From: an uncultured Pseudomonadota bacterium
GTDB lineage: Bacteria > Pseudomonadota > Gammaproteobacteria > Burkholderiales > Eutrophovitaceae
Direction: 5' to 3'
NCBI GenBank assembly: GCA_937983055.1
Contig: CALJLA010000135.1
Coordinates: 1-8,573 of the forward strand
Length of the DNA stretch: 8,573 nucleotides
Part shown: in pieces, positions 1 through 6,171 of the stretch
Numbering within the stretch: position 1 is the stretch's first letter
Layout of the letters: every line of letters starts with the position of its first letter
Made by a program: the position numbers and the translations under genes
Notes under the pieces: model-generated
Seen by the model: the letters and a program-made list of their open reading frames with translations, nothing else
The model's database searches: none
What the model was told of the DNA's origin: nothing

Positions 1-402
1 CTGGCGCCGCCGGCGCCGCGCGGCGGCGATGTCGCGCGCGGCGCGGCGCTGTTCGAGCAGGCGCAGTGCGCGGTTTGCCATGTGCCGGCGCTGCCGCTTG
101 CCGGCGGCGGCGAAGCGCGCGCCTATACCGACCTGCTGCTGCACGACCTCGGCGATGATCTCGCCGACGGCCGGCGCGAGTTTCTTGCCGGGCCGCGCGA
201 CTGGCGCACCGCACCGCTGTGGGGGCTCGGCCGCGCGGTCGGGGCCGGCGCCGATGCCGCGCTGCTGCACGACGGGCGCGCGCGCACCCTGACCGAAGCG
301 ATTCTCTGGCACGGCGGCGAAGCGCAGCCGTCGCGCGACGCATTCGTCGCCATGCGGCGACAGGAGCGCGAGGCGCTGCTCGACTTTCTGCGCAGCCTTT
401 AG
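1..402 (+). CDS. DUF1111 di-heme oxidoreductase (thiol oxidoreductase-like), 3' part
   Basis: The frame is open from base 1, so the gene starts left of the window; 133 C-terminal residues are visible. A c-type heme site CAVCH lies at visible residues 23-27, so the protein should be exported and carry covalent heme in the periplasm. Downstream are family-typical blocks: YTDLLLHDLGDDLADG (42-57), DWRTAPLWGLG (68-78), LLHDGRARTLTEAILWHGGEA (89-108 region) and an ER..LLDFLRSL tail. This layout matches the C-terminal half of DUF1111 proteins, relatives of di-heme cytochrome c peroxidases that are often encoded beside imelysin-type iron-uptake genes. The first heme site and signal peptide must lie outside the window. 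The true substrate is not established for the family. The family call is confident; a peroxidase or thiol-oxidase activity is not shown by the sequence. Confidence 0.88.
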   Translation: MAPPAPRGGDVARGAALFEQAQCAVCHVPALPLAGGGEARAYTDLLLHDLGDDLADGRREFLAGPRDWRTAPLWGLGRAVGAGADAALLHDGRARTLTEAILWHGGEAQPSRDAFVAMRRQEREALLDFLRSL

Positions 403-496
403 CGCGCCGGGGATGGCGCGCGCAGCACGGCGGCGAACCAATGCGGCCGCGCTGCTGCCATAGCTTGACTCGCACACACGCGAAGGCGGTGGCCGC

Positions 497-952
497 ATGA
501 TTATTCGATCGGATCGCATGCCCGCATTCGGGCGGGCCAGCGCAATCGCGCTGTTCGCGTGGGCGCTGTCCGTCTGCGCGGGCGTGGCATGGGCCGAGGT
601 AGCGTGCCCCGATGTGCTCGACGTGCGGCAGCAGGCGGCGGCGCCCTCCGCCGACTGGCAGGTGAGCTATCTGGACCGGCCGGCGCGATTGATCGGCGTC
701 ACGCTGCACGATGGGCTGCCGCCGGGCAACAGGCTGCGCCCGACCACGCGGCGCAGCGCCGGCGGCACGCTCACCCTGCGCTGGCGGCTGCCGGACAGCC
801 CGCGCAGCTACTATCTCGTGTGCAGCTACGAACACACCACCGCCCGCGCATACCGTGCGCTGCCGCCGGGCGTGCGCGATTGCGAGGCCGCGTTCGACCT
901 CAACGTGGCCGCGGTGGGCGGCCATCCGGCGAAGCGGGTATTCTGCCGCTAG
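497..952 (+). CDS. Exported STY0301-like protein, function unknown
   Basis: A 151-aa protein with a Sec-type signal peptide: basic start, hydrophobic stretch at about residues 14-31, likely cleavage after AWA at 33. The mature part begins with ACPDVLDVRQQ and ends with a Cys. Four cysteines remain after cleavage (37, 109, 129, 150), consistent with two disulfides in the periplasm. The CP near the mature start, the L.GV.L.DG.P and L.P blocks, the YYLVCSYEHTT strand and the late Cys resemble the uncharacterised STY0301 family; I recognise this from pattern, not from a search. The ATG at 497 is preceded by AAGGCGG at a reasonable distance; an in-frame ATG at 518 has no better ribosome binding site and would shorten the basic n-region. 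It lies 94 bp after the DUF1111 gene and 48 bp before the FrnE-like gene, so co-transcription with the latter is plausible. Confidence 0.72.
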   Translation: MIIRSDRMPAFGRASAIALFAWALSVCAGVAWAEVACPDVLDVRQQAAAPSADWQVSYLDRPARLIGVTLHDGLPPGNRLRPTTRRSAGGTLTLRWRLPDSPRSYYLVCSYEHTTARAYRALPPGVRDCEAAFDLNVAAVGGHPAKRVFCR

Positions 953-983
953 CGCCGCGGCGAGCGGATGCCGGAAACCGATC

Positions 984-990
984 AGGAGGG
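984..990 (+). promoter_or_regulatory. Ribosome binding site fixing the FrnE-like start
   Basis: AGGAGGG is a near-perfect anti-16S match, 10 nt before the ATG at 1001. It supports 1001 over the longer in-frame start at 968, whose extra 11 residues do not align with the family and precede the first beta strand. Confidence 0.75.
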
Positions 991-1000
991 ACAACGCGCA

Positions 1001-1669
1001 ATGACTTTGCAGATCGACATCATTTCCGACGTGGTGTGTCCATGGTGCTTCATCGGCAAGCGCCATCTTGAAAAGGCGCTCGCCGCATGGCGCGAGCGGC
1101 ATCCGGAGGCGCCGGCGCCGGAAGTGCACTGGCATCCGTTCCAGCTCAACCCCGATATGCCGGAAGACGGCATGGCGCGTGCCGAGTATGTCGCGCAGAA
1201 GTTCGGCGGCGCCGAGCGCGCGCGCGAAATCTACGATCGCGTGGCGGCCGCCGGCGCGCGCGCCGGCATCGACTTCGCATTCGACCGTATCGAGCGCCAG
1301 CCGAGTACGGTCGACGCCCACCGCCTGATGTATCGTGCCGCGAAGGACGGCGTGCAGGATGCGATGGCCGAATCGCTGTTCACCGGTTACTTCCTCGAAG
1401 GCCGCGACTTCACCGATTCCGACGTGCTGGCAGAGCTGGCCGAGCGCGCCGGCCTGCCGCGCAACGAGGCGAAGCGCTATCTCGCCGGCGAGGAGCATCG
1501 CGACCTGATCCAGCAGCAGGATCTGCACGCGCGCAACCTGGGCGTACAGGGCGTGCCGTTCTTCATATTCAACCAGCGGCTCGCCGTTTCCGGTGCGCAG
1601 CCGCCGGAACTGCTGATGCAGGCCATCGAGCAAGCCGAAACCGAAGCTGCCGATGCTGCGGCGCAGTAA
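1001..1669 (+). CDS. DsbA-family thiol oxidoreductase, FrnE-like
   Basis: A 222-aa protein with no signal peptide, so probably cytoplasmic. Strand one (MTLQIDIISDVVCPWC) leads into the active-site CPWC at residues 13-16, followed by FIGKRHLEKAL, the usual start of FrnE/2-hydroxychromene-2-carboxylate-isomerase-type DsbA folds. An all-helical insertion spans about 55-175, including QPSTVDAHRLMYRA (100-113), characteristic of the FrnE subgroup. The thioredoxin fold resumes with GVQGVPFFIFN, where P186 is the expected cis-proline beside the active site, then LAVSGAQPPELLMQAIEQA. Length is normal for the family. FrnE proteins are implicated in thiol-disulfide exchange and oxidative stress; the partner here is unknown. 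The preceding exported gene encodes a four-cysteine protein, but the compartments differ, so a direct enzyme-substrate link is unlikely. Confidence 0.9.
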   Translation: MTLQIDIISDVVCPWCFIGKRHLEKALAAWRERHPEAPAPEVHWHPFQLNPDMPEDGMARAEYVAQKFGGAERAREIYDRVAAAGARAGIDFAFDRIERQPSTVDAHRLMYRAAKDGVQDAMAESLFTGYFLEGRDFTDSDVLAELAERAGLPRNEAKRYLAGEEHRDLIQQQDLHARNLGVQGVPFFIFNQRLAVSGAQPPELLMQAIEQAETEAADAAAQ

Positions 1670-1698
1670 CCAACACTGTAACCAATCGCAACAGCCGG

Positions 1699-1727
1699 TT
1701 GCCTCGCACCCGGGGCGGGGGTAGCAT
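1699..1727 (+). promoter_or_regulatory. Candidate sigma70 promoter for the 49-aa protein gene
   Basis: TTGCCT (1699-1704) and TAGCAT (1722-1727) are separated by 17 nt; each matches the consensus at 4 of 6 positions. Transcription would start near 1734, about 58 nt before the ATG at 1792. The spacer is very G-rich. It lies between the FrnE-like stop codon and the small gene, so it would uncouple the two. The call is from pattern only. Confidence 0.4.
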
Positions 1728-1730
1728 TTT

Positions 1731-1762
1731 CCCGAACAAGAACAATGGCAATGCCGTTCGGG
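1731..1762 (+). repeat. Inverted repeat in the leader of the 49-aa protein gene
   Basis: CCCGAAC (1731-1737) and GTTCGGG (1756-1762) form a perfect 7-bp stem around an 18-nt loop, which itself holds a small GGC/GCC hairpin (1747-1755). It overlaps the expected transcription start and sits 17 nt before the ribosome binding site. It could be an operator or a leader hairpin. It is not followed by a T-run, so it is not a terminator for the upstream gene. Confidence 0.4.
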
Positions 1763-1791
1763 TCGCCCCGATTCCGCATAGGAGGTTCGCC

Positions 1792-1941
1792 ATGTGCTTT
1801 GAGTTCGAGGCGCTGTACTGGGCCAAGGTGGCAGAAGAAGAATTGAAAATGAGGGAGGAAGAGACAAAGCGAAAACAGCAGGCCGCGCCCCAGGGCAAAC
1901 AGCCCGAGCCGCAGCCGACCGAAGAGCCGGCCCCCGTTTAA
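1792..1941 (+). CDS. 49-aa charged, proline-rich small protein, function unknown
   Basis: The start is well supported: AGGAGG at 1780-1785 with a 6-nt spacer to ATG. The protein has three zones. The head is a hydrophobic-acidic MCFEFEALYWAKVAEEE (1-17). The middle is a highly charged, probably helical stretch KMREEETKRKQQ (about 19-30). The tail is low-complexity and rich in Pro, Gln and Glu, ending PTEEPAPV. There is no signal peptide and no membrane segment. The single Cys is at residue 2. The gene is richer in purines and A than its neighbours, especially at 1830-1885. I have an impression that short proteins starting MCFE-[FL]-E occur in betaproteobacteria, but cannot confirm it here. With a candidate promoter before it and an intrinsic terminator after it, it appears to be a stand-alone transcript. 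I assign no function. Confidence 0.75.
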   Translation: MCFEFEALYWAKVAEEELKMREEETKRKQQAAPQGKQPEPQPTEEPAPV

Positions 1942-1969
1942 TCCAGTCAAAGAACGCCGGCCTTTTCAG

Positions 1970-1998
1970 AAGCCCCGCAGTTGCGGGGCTTTTTGTTT
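1970..1998 (+). terminator. Intrinsic terminator after the 49-aa protein gene
   Basis: AGCCCCGCA (1971-1979) pairs with TGCGGGGCT (1982-1990), giving a GC-rich stem with a tight AGTT tetraloop, followed at once by TTTTGTTT. The stem can extend by one A-T pair at its base. The opposite strand lacks a T-run, so it acts on + strand transcripts only. It lies 28 bp after the small gene's stop. Confidence 0.92.
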
Positions 1999-2053
1999 AT
2001 GCTCGGCGCATGCACGGCGCGAAGAGTGCGCCACGCCGACTTGACGCTTGCCG

Positions 2054-2902
2054 ATGAATCTTCTCACCTGGAACGCGCAGTGGTGCCGCGGCATCGACGG
2101 CACGGTATCGCCGGCGCGCATCGTGCGCGAAGCGCGGGCGTTCTGCGATTTCGATGTGCTGTGTGTGCAGGAAGTGGCGGTGAATTTCCCGGCGCTGGCA
2201 GGCAGCGCGGGCGAAGACCAGGTGCGTCTTCTGGCGCAGGCGCTGCCGGGCTACACGCTGCACTTCGCGCCGGCGACCGATGTAGCCGGCGCGAACGGCG
2301 AGCGCGCGTTGTTCGGCAACCTAATTGCCTCGCGGTTGCCGGTGCTGCAGGTGTTGCGCCACGCCCTGCCCTGGCCGGCGGACCCTGGTGTGCCCAGCAT
2401 GGCGCGGGTGGCGCTGGAGGCGGTGATCGCGGCGCCGTGGGGGCCGCTGCGGGTGACGACCACGCATCTGGAGTACTACTCGGGGCGCATCCGCCTGGCG
2501 CAGGTGGAGGCGCTGCGCGCGCTGCACGCCGAGGCCTGCGCCCATGCGCTGCGGCCGCGCCTCGCGGGCACGCCAGGCGACCCGTTCGAGGCGCGACCGC
2601 GCCCGGCGTCGGGAGTGCTGTGCGGCGATTTCAACTTCAGGCCGGACGATCACGGCCACGCCAACCTGCTCGCGCCGTTCGATCCGCCGGCGCCGCGGCT
2701 GCTCGACGCCTGGCAGACGCTGCACGCGCCGGCGCCGCATCCGCCGACCTTCCGCCTGCACGACGCGCAGGCCGGTGAAGCGCCCTACTGCTGCGACTTC
2801 GTGTTCGTCAGCGAAGACCTGCGCGCGCGGCTACGCGTCATTGCGGTCGGCGCAGATACCCGCGCCTCGGATCACCAACCGGTACGGCTCGAACTGATTT
2901 GA
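2054..2902 (+). CDS. Endonuclease/exonuclease/phosphatase (EEP) family protein
   Basis: A 282-aa protein of the DNase I/AP-endonuclease-like metal-dependent phosphodiesterase fold, with no signal peptide. The catalytic set is complete: N7 in LLTWNAQW, E40 in CVQEV, H138 in TTTHLEYYSG, D192 and N194 in CGDFNFRPDD, D248 in CCDFVFVS, and D273-H274 in SDHQPV. The GRIRLAQVEAL helix (144-154) after THLEYYS is typical of small hydrolase members of this superfamily. The substrate (DNA, RNA, phospholipid or another phosphoester) cannot be read from the motifs. The ATG at 2054 was chosen because it directly opens the first beta strand; a TTG two codons earlier is possible. The ribosome binding site is weak. 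The gene starts 56 bp after the terminator, so it needs its own promoter, which I cannot identify. Its stop faces the NYN gene stop across 19 bp. Confidence 0.9.
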   Translation: MNLLTWNAQWCRGIDGTVSPARIVREARAFCDFDVLCVQEVAVNFPALAGSAGEDQVRLLAQALPGYTLHFAPATDVAGANGERALFGNLIASRLPVLQVLRHALPWPADPGVPSMARVALEAVIAAPWGPLRVTTTHLEYYSGRIRLAQVEALRALHAEACAHALRPRLAGTPGDPFEARPRPASGVLCGDFNFRPDDHGHANLLAPFDPPAPRLLDAWQTLHAPAPHPPTFRLHDAQAGEAPYCCDFVFVSEDLRARLRVIAVGADTRASDHQPVRLELI

Positions 2903-2921
2903 CGCACGCCGTCGCGCGCGA

Positions 2922-3782
2922 TCAGGTTTCCTGCGCCTCGCCCACCGGCGCGCGCACGATGTAGCCGCCGGACTTCTCGTCGCGCTCCAGGCTCAGCAGT
3001 CCGCGCGCCTGCGCTTCCTCGAGCAAGGAGTTGAAGCTCTTGAAGCCGTGATAGCTCTCGTTGAAGCCGGGGTTGCGCCGCTTCATCGCCTGCTTGATCA
3101 TCGAGCCCCAGATCTTCTCGTCGCCGCCGCGTTCGCCGAGCAGCGCCTCGTAGGTGCCGGCGAGCATGTCGAGCGCCTTTTGGGCCTTGTCGTCGGAAGT
3201 GGCTTCCGCTTCGCCGCCTTCGGGTTCGGGCGCGGCGCCGCGCGCCGGCTTGGCGCCCTGCTGCGGCTTGGCGGCGGGCTTCTTGCGGCTGCGCCGGGCC
3301 GGCTTCTCGCGCACCAGGTCGTCGTAGTAGATGAACTCGTCGCAGTTCGCGATCAGCAGGTCGGAGGAGGAATGCTTCACGCCGACGCCGATCACGTCCT
3401 TGTTGTTCTCGCGCAGCTTCGACACCAGCGGCGAAAAATCCGAGTCGCCGCTGATGATGACGAAGGTGTCCATGTGCGCTTTGGTGTAGCACAGGTCGAG
3501 CGCATCCACCACCATGCGGATGTCGGCGGAGTTCTTGCCCGACATGCGCACATGCGGAATCTCGATCATCTCGAAAGCCGCCTCGTGCATCTGGGACTTG
3601 AAGTCCTTGTAGCGCTCCCAGTCGCAGTACGCCTTCTTGACGACGATGCTGCCCTTGACCAGCAGCCGCTCGAGCACCTTCTTGATGTCGAACTTGTCGT
3701 ATTTCATCTCGCGCACGCCCAGCGCGATGTTCTCGAAATCGCAGAACACCGCCATGTTGCGCTCGTCGTTCTGAACCGCCAT
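2922..3782 (-). CDS. NYN-domain (LabA/DUF88-like) protein with C-terminal OST-HTH/LOTUS domain
   Basis: A 286-aa cytoplasmic protein. The N-terminal NYN domain (about residues 10-155) has the PIN-like acidic set: D15 and N18 in VFCDFENIAL, D87 in KNSADIRMVVDALD, and D113 and D115 in IISGDSDFSPLV. This implies a metal-dependent RNase-type fold. A low-complexity basic Pro/Ala/Lys linker (about 158-195) leads to an OST-HTH/LOTUS winged-helix domain (about 200-280: helix ALDMLAGTYEALL, the KIWGSMIKQAMKRRNPGFNE block, the GFKSFNSLLEEAQARGLLSLE block, final strand GGYIVRA). LOTUS domains are thought to bind RNA, so the protein probably targets RNA. Nuclease activity is inference. The start at 3782 has GGGAGG (3787-3792) four bases upstream; an alternative ATG at 3755 also precedes the first strand. 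It follows ltaE by 23 bp on the same strand and is likely co-transcribed. Confidence 0.9.
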   Translation of the reverse strand: MAVQNDERNMAVFCDFENIALGVREMKYDKFDIKKVLERLLVKGSIVVKKAYCDWERYKDFKSQMHEAAFEMIEIPHVRMSGKNSADIRMVVDALDLCYTKAHMDTFVIISGDSDFSPLVSKLRENNKDVIGVGVKHSSSDLLIANCDEFIYYDDLVREKPARRSRKKPAAKPQQGAKPARGAAPEPEGGEAEATSDDKAQKALDMLAGTYEALLGERGGDEKIWGSMIKQAMKRRNPGFNESYHGFKSFNSLLEEAQARGLLSLERDEKSGGYIVRAPVGEAQET

Positions 3783-3805
3783 GCCGCCTCCCGGGTTGCG
3801 CGCGC

Positions 3806-4853
3806 TCAAGCCGCTTTCTGCAGGTATTCGCCGGTCTCGCCGATCACCCGCTCGATGTCGGCGCGATCGACATCGAGGTGGGTCACCAGGCGCATCAGCC
3901 CGTAGCCGCCGATCAGGATGCCGCGCGACTTGAGATGCTCGAGCAGCCGCACCGACGCCTCCGGCTCCATGTCGATAAACACCATGTTGGTATGGGCGCG
4001 CCCGCCCACCACCCGCAGGCCGGGAATGGCCGACAGGCCCTGGGCCAGCCGTGCCGCATTGTCGTGATCCTCGCGCAGGCGCCGCACATGATGCTCCAGC
4101 GCATGGATGCCGCAGGCTGCCAGCACGCCGGCCTGGCGCATCCCGCCGCCCAGCACCTTGCGCCAGCGCCGCGCCTTGCGCACCAGCTCGGTGGTGCCGC
4201 ACAGCACCGACCCGACCGGCGCGCCCAGGCCTTTGGACAGGCACACCGACACGCTGTCGAAGTGGCGGGCAACGTCGGCCACCGGCACGCCGAGCGCTAC
4301 CGCGGCGTTGAAGATGCGCGCGCCATCCAGGTGCAGCCCCAGGCCCTTGCGATCGCAGAAAGCGCGGGCACGCTGCAGGTACTCGAGCGGCAGCGGCTTG
4401 CCGCCCTGGGTATTCTCCAGGCAGAGCAGCCGGGTGCGCGCAAAGTGCGGATCGTCGGGCTTGATCGCCGCCTCCACCTTGTCGAGGTCGAGCGTGCCGT
4501 CCGGCTGGTAGTCGAGCGGTTGTGGCTGGATGCTGCCCAGCACCGCAGCGCCGCCGCCTTCGTACTTGTAGGTATGCCCCTGCTGGCCGACGATGTATTC
4601 ATCGCCGCGCTCGCAGTGCGCGAGCAGCGCAAGCAGGTTGCCCTGGGTGCCGCTCGGCACGAAGATCGCGGCCTGCTTGGCGAGCGTCTGCGCGGCGAGC
4701 GCCTCCAGCCGGTTGACGGTGGGGTCTTCGCCGTAGACGTCGTCGCGCGTCGCCGCCCTCTCGGCCCGCGCTCGCGGCGCGCTTGGCGGCAGTCGGTTTG
4801 GCCGCCGTGTCGCGGCGCAGGGCGGTGGTGTTCGGCGGGCGCTCCGGATGCAT
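3806..4853 (-). CDS. ltaE: Low-specificity L-threonine aldolase, N-terminus frame-disrupted
   Basis: LtaE is a PLP enzyme that cleaves L-threonine and L-allo-threonine to glycine and acetaldehyde. From DDVYGEDPTVN (codons from 4744 downward) to the end the match is excellent: FVPSGTQGNLLALLAHCERGDEYIVGQ; a histidine in QQGHTYKYE (His codon 4576-4574) that stacks on PLP; LDGARIFNA with its Arg at 4318-4316; the PLP lysine in CLSKGLGAPVGS (Lys codon 4234-4232); GGGMRQAGVLAA; and RLVTHLDV near the C-terminus. The expected start, an LRSDTVTKPTAAMRAAM-like block, is not in this frame. Reading from ATG 4853 in another frame gives LRRDTAAKPTAAKRAAS, recognisable but degenerate, so a frame change of +1 (or -2) must lie at about 4742-4772. 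The main frame itself has no ATG upstream, only TTG at 4873. It may be a pseudogene, a sequence error or a recent mutation. It precedes the NYN gene by 23 bp. Confidence 0.85.
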
Positions 4854-4911
4854 TCTCGGTTGCGGTCAAGCAATCAGGCAGGAGCCCGATGTTACACGCT
4901 TTGCCGCCGGC

Positions 4912-5631
4912 TCAGCCGCCGCCCGGACAGTGGCCGAGCGCCTCGCGCAGGATCGGCATGGCGGCGGCGCGCAGGCTGTCGGGATGACCCCGTTCGAAGT
5001 CGCGGATGATGCCGCGTGCCATGCGCGCATGGCCGGCCGCGGCCGCGTCGGCGCGGCAGTCGCGGCCGGCGCGGGTGAACAGCAACGCCGCCATGAAGGC
5101 GATGTCTTCGCGGCGCGGATGCGACGCCTCGCGCGCCAGCAGCGTGTGCGCCAGCGTTCGCATTTCAGTTTCGGCTTCAGGGTCCACCGCGGCGCCCAGC
5201 GGATCGCGGCCGAGGTTCTGCTCGTACAGCGCATCGAGCACCCGGTAACGGGCATCCGCCGCAAACGGCGCCTCGGGCGCAAGCTTCAGCGCCAGTCGGT
5301 AGCGCAGCGGCTCGACGGCGAACCCGCCCCGCGGTTCGCGACGCGGCGCCAGGCCGCGTGCCTGGAGCTCGGCGAGCAGCGCGTGCGTCGCCAGGCCGCT
5401 CACCTCGCCGTGCGCCGCGAGGTCCTGATTGAGCAGGCCGCGGATGGTGTCGAGCAATACCCCGGTGCGATAGGCCGCCTGCGCACGCTCGACGGCGCCC
5501 GCCGTCGCCGGCACTGCCTGCCAGCGGTCCAGCTCGTCAAGCCAGGCCCGGGTCGATTCGGCGGTAATCAGGTCGTGGGCGCCGGCGCCGGCCGCCAGCC
5601 ACAGGCACGCCGCCGCAAGCAGGCGCCTCAC
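4912..5631 (-). CDS. Exported helical protein of unknown function
   Basis: A 239-aa protein starting at GTG 5631. The signal peptide is clear: RR start, hydrophobic LLAAACLWLAAGAGA, likely cleavage before H19. The mature part is predicted helical throughout, with repeats of about 35 residues that look TPR- or HEAT-like: AVERAQAAYRTGVLLDTIRGLL (46-67), PLRYRLALKLAPEAPFAADARYRVLDALY (108-136) and EMRTLAHTLLAREASHPRREDIAFMAALLF (156-185). Two mature cysteines (192, 235) could form a disulfide. The ending PGGG is unusual. The GTG overlaps the stop of the preceding gene by 2 nt (GTGA arrangement), with AGGA directly against it, implying translational coupling to the TAXI-like gene. I do not recognise the family. 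The repeat character is inferred from helix spacing only. Confidence 0.78.
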   Translation of the reverse strand: MRRLLAAACLWLAAGAGAHDLITAESTRAWLDELDRWQAVPATAGAVERAQAAYRTGVLLDTIRGLLNQDLAAHGEVSGLATHALLAELQARGLAPRREPRGGFAVEPLRYRLALKLAPEAPFAADARYRVLDALYEQNLGRDPLGAAVDPEAETEMRTLAHTLLAREASHPRREDIAFMAALLFTRAGRDCRADAAAAGHARMARGIIRDFERGHPDSLRAAAMPILREALGHCPGGG

Positions 5632-6167
5632 TCCTGCGCGTCCAGCGCCTCGCCGCGCGCGTAGGCCGCCGCACCGGGATGCGGCGGCGGCTCGCCGCCA
5701 TCGGGCAGGTTCACCTTAATGCCGCCGGGATTCTCCACCAGTGCCGCCGTCACCAGCCAGGCGTGGTGTCGCGGAAAAGTGTCCACCGTGACCAGGAGCT
5801 GGTCATCCACCGCCAGCAGGGAGCGCAGCTGCGCGCCCTGGTAGCCGGCAAAGTCGCCGGCCTGCCGGTGCAGGTCGCGCGCCTCGTGCGCGCGCATCAC
5901 CGCCAGCATCGCCTGCCCGGTCGTGAGCAGACTCGCCAGGCGCTGTTCGTGCACTGCGCGCGCCACCTTGGCCTGCGCCTCGGGCAGCACGCGCTGCAGG
6001 GTGGCCACCAGCGCCTCGGCGATGCGGTCCGATTCGGGATTGGTGCGGGTGGAGTGCACCAGCAGGAAACGCTGGCGCAGCACTTTCCACTGGCGATACG
6101 GCGTGTGCGGCCGCGCCGGCGCGGCGGCGCACGCCAGCAGCGCCGCCATGAACGCGCGGCGCCTCAT
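5628..6167 (-). CDS. Compact TAXI/periplasmic-binding-protein-like exported protein (tentative)
   Basis: A 179-aa protein with a short export signal (MRRRAFMAALLAC). The LLAC at residues 10-13 resembles a lipobox, so it may be a lipoprotein with Cys13 as anchor; the RRRAF start is also weakly Tat-like. The mature sequence recalls TAXI-type TRAP solute-binding proteins: NPESDRIAEALVATLQRVLPEAQAKVARA (43-71), RLASLLTTGQAMLAVMRAHEA (76-96), LRSLLAVDDQLLVTVDTFPRHHAWLVTAAL (114-143), and a PPHPGAAAYARGE end (161-173) like the HPGA..YY end of TAXI proteins. It is much shorter than a full TAXI protein (about 320 aa), lacking a central lobe, and no TRAP permease gene is nearby, so transport is doubtful. 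The start at 6167 lies just 4 nt after the U-tract of a terminator and has no ribosome binding site; ATG 6149 is the alternative. The next gene overlaps its stop. Confidence 0.6.
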   Translation of the reverse strand: MRRRAFMAALLACAAAPARPHTPYRQWKVLRQRFLLVHSTRTNPESDRIAEALVATLQRVLPEAQAKVARAVHEQRLASLLTTGQAMLAVMRAHEARDLHRQAGDFAGYQGAQLRSLLAVDDQLLVTVDTFPRHHAWLVTAALVENPGGIKVNLPDGGEPPPHPGAAAYARGEALDAQE

Positions 6168-6171
6168 CGGC

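Noticed and set aside
402..421. Hairpin GCGCGCC/GGCGCGC right after the DUF1111 stop
   Set aside because: No T-run follows, and such stems arise easily in GC-rich sequence; not callable as a terminator.
465..470. TTGACT as a -35 box for the STY0301-like gene
   Set aside because: The matching -10 position (about 488-493) reads GTGGCC and lies on the ribosome binding region, leaving no leader.
2903..2921. Bidirectional terminator in the convergent gap between the EEP and NYN genes
   Set aside because: Only a 4-bp GACG/CGTC stem is visible, with no T-run on either strand.
3783..4244. Upstream extension of the NYN reading frame to 4244
   Set aside because: The extension runs through ltaE coding sequence and is Arg/Ala/Gly-rich. 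The ATG at 3782 has its own ribosome binding site and the NYN domain begins just after it.
4854..4911. Promoter for ltaE with TAACAT near 4890
   Set aside because: No acceptable -35 element lies 16-18 nt upstream; the gene may be co-transcribed with the exported-protein pair.
3048..4987. Long + strand ORFs (285 and 369 codons) opposite the NYN and ltaE genes
   Set aside because: They are antisense shadows of well-recognised proteins in GC-rich DNA. The translations are rich in His, Arg, Ala and Gln without domain motifs, and they lack ribosome binding sites.
4783..5664. A 293-codon + strand ORF opposite the exported helical protein
   Set aside because: It has no recognisable motif, while the opposite strand encodes a signal peptide, a coupled start and sensible composition.
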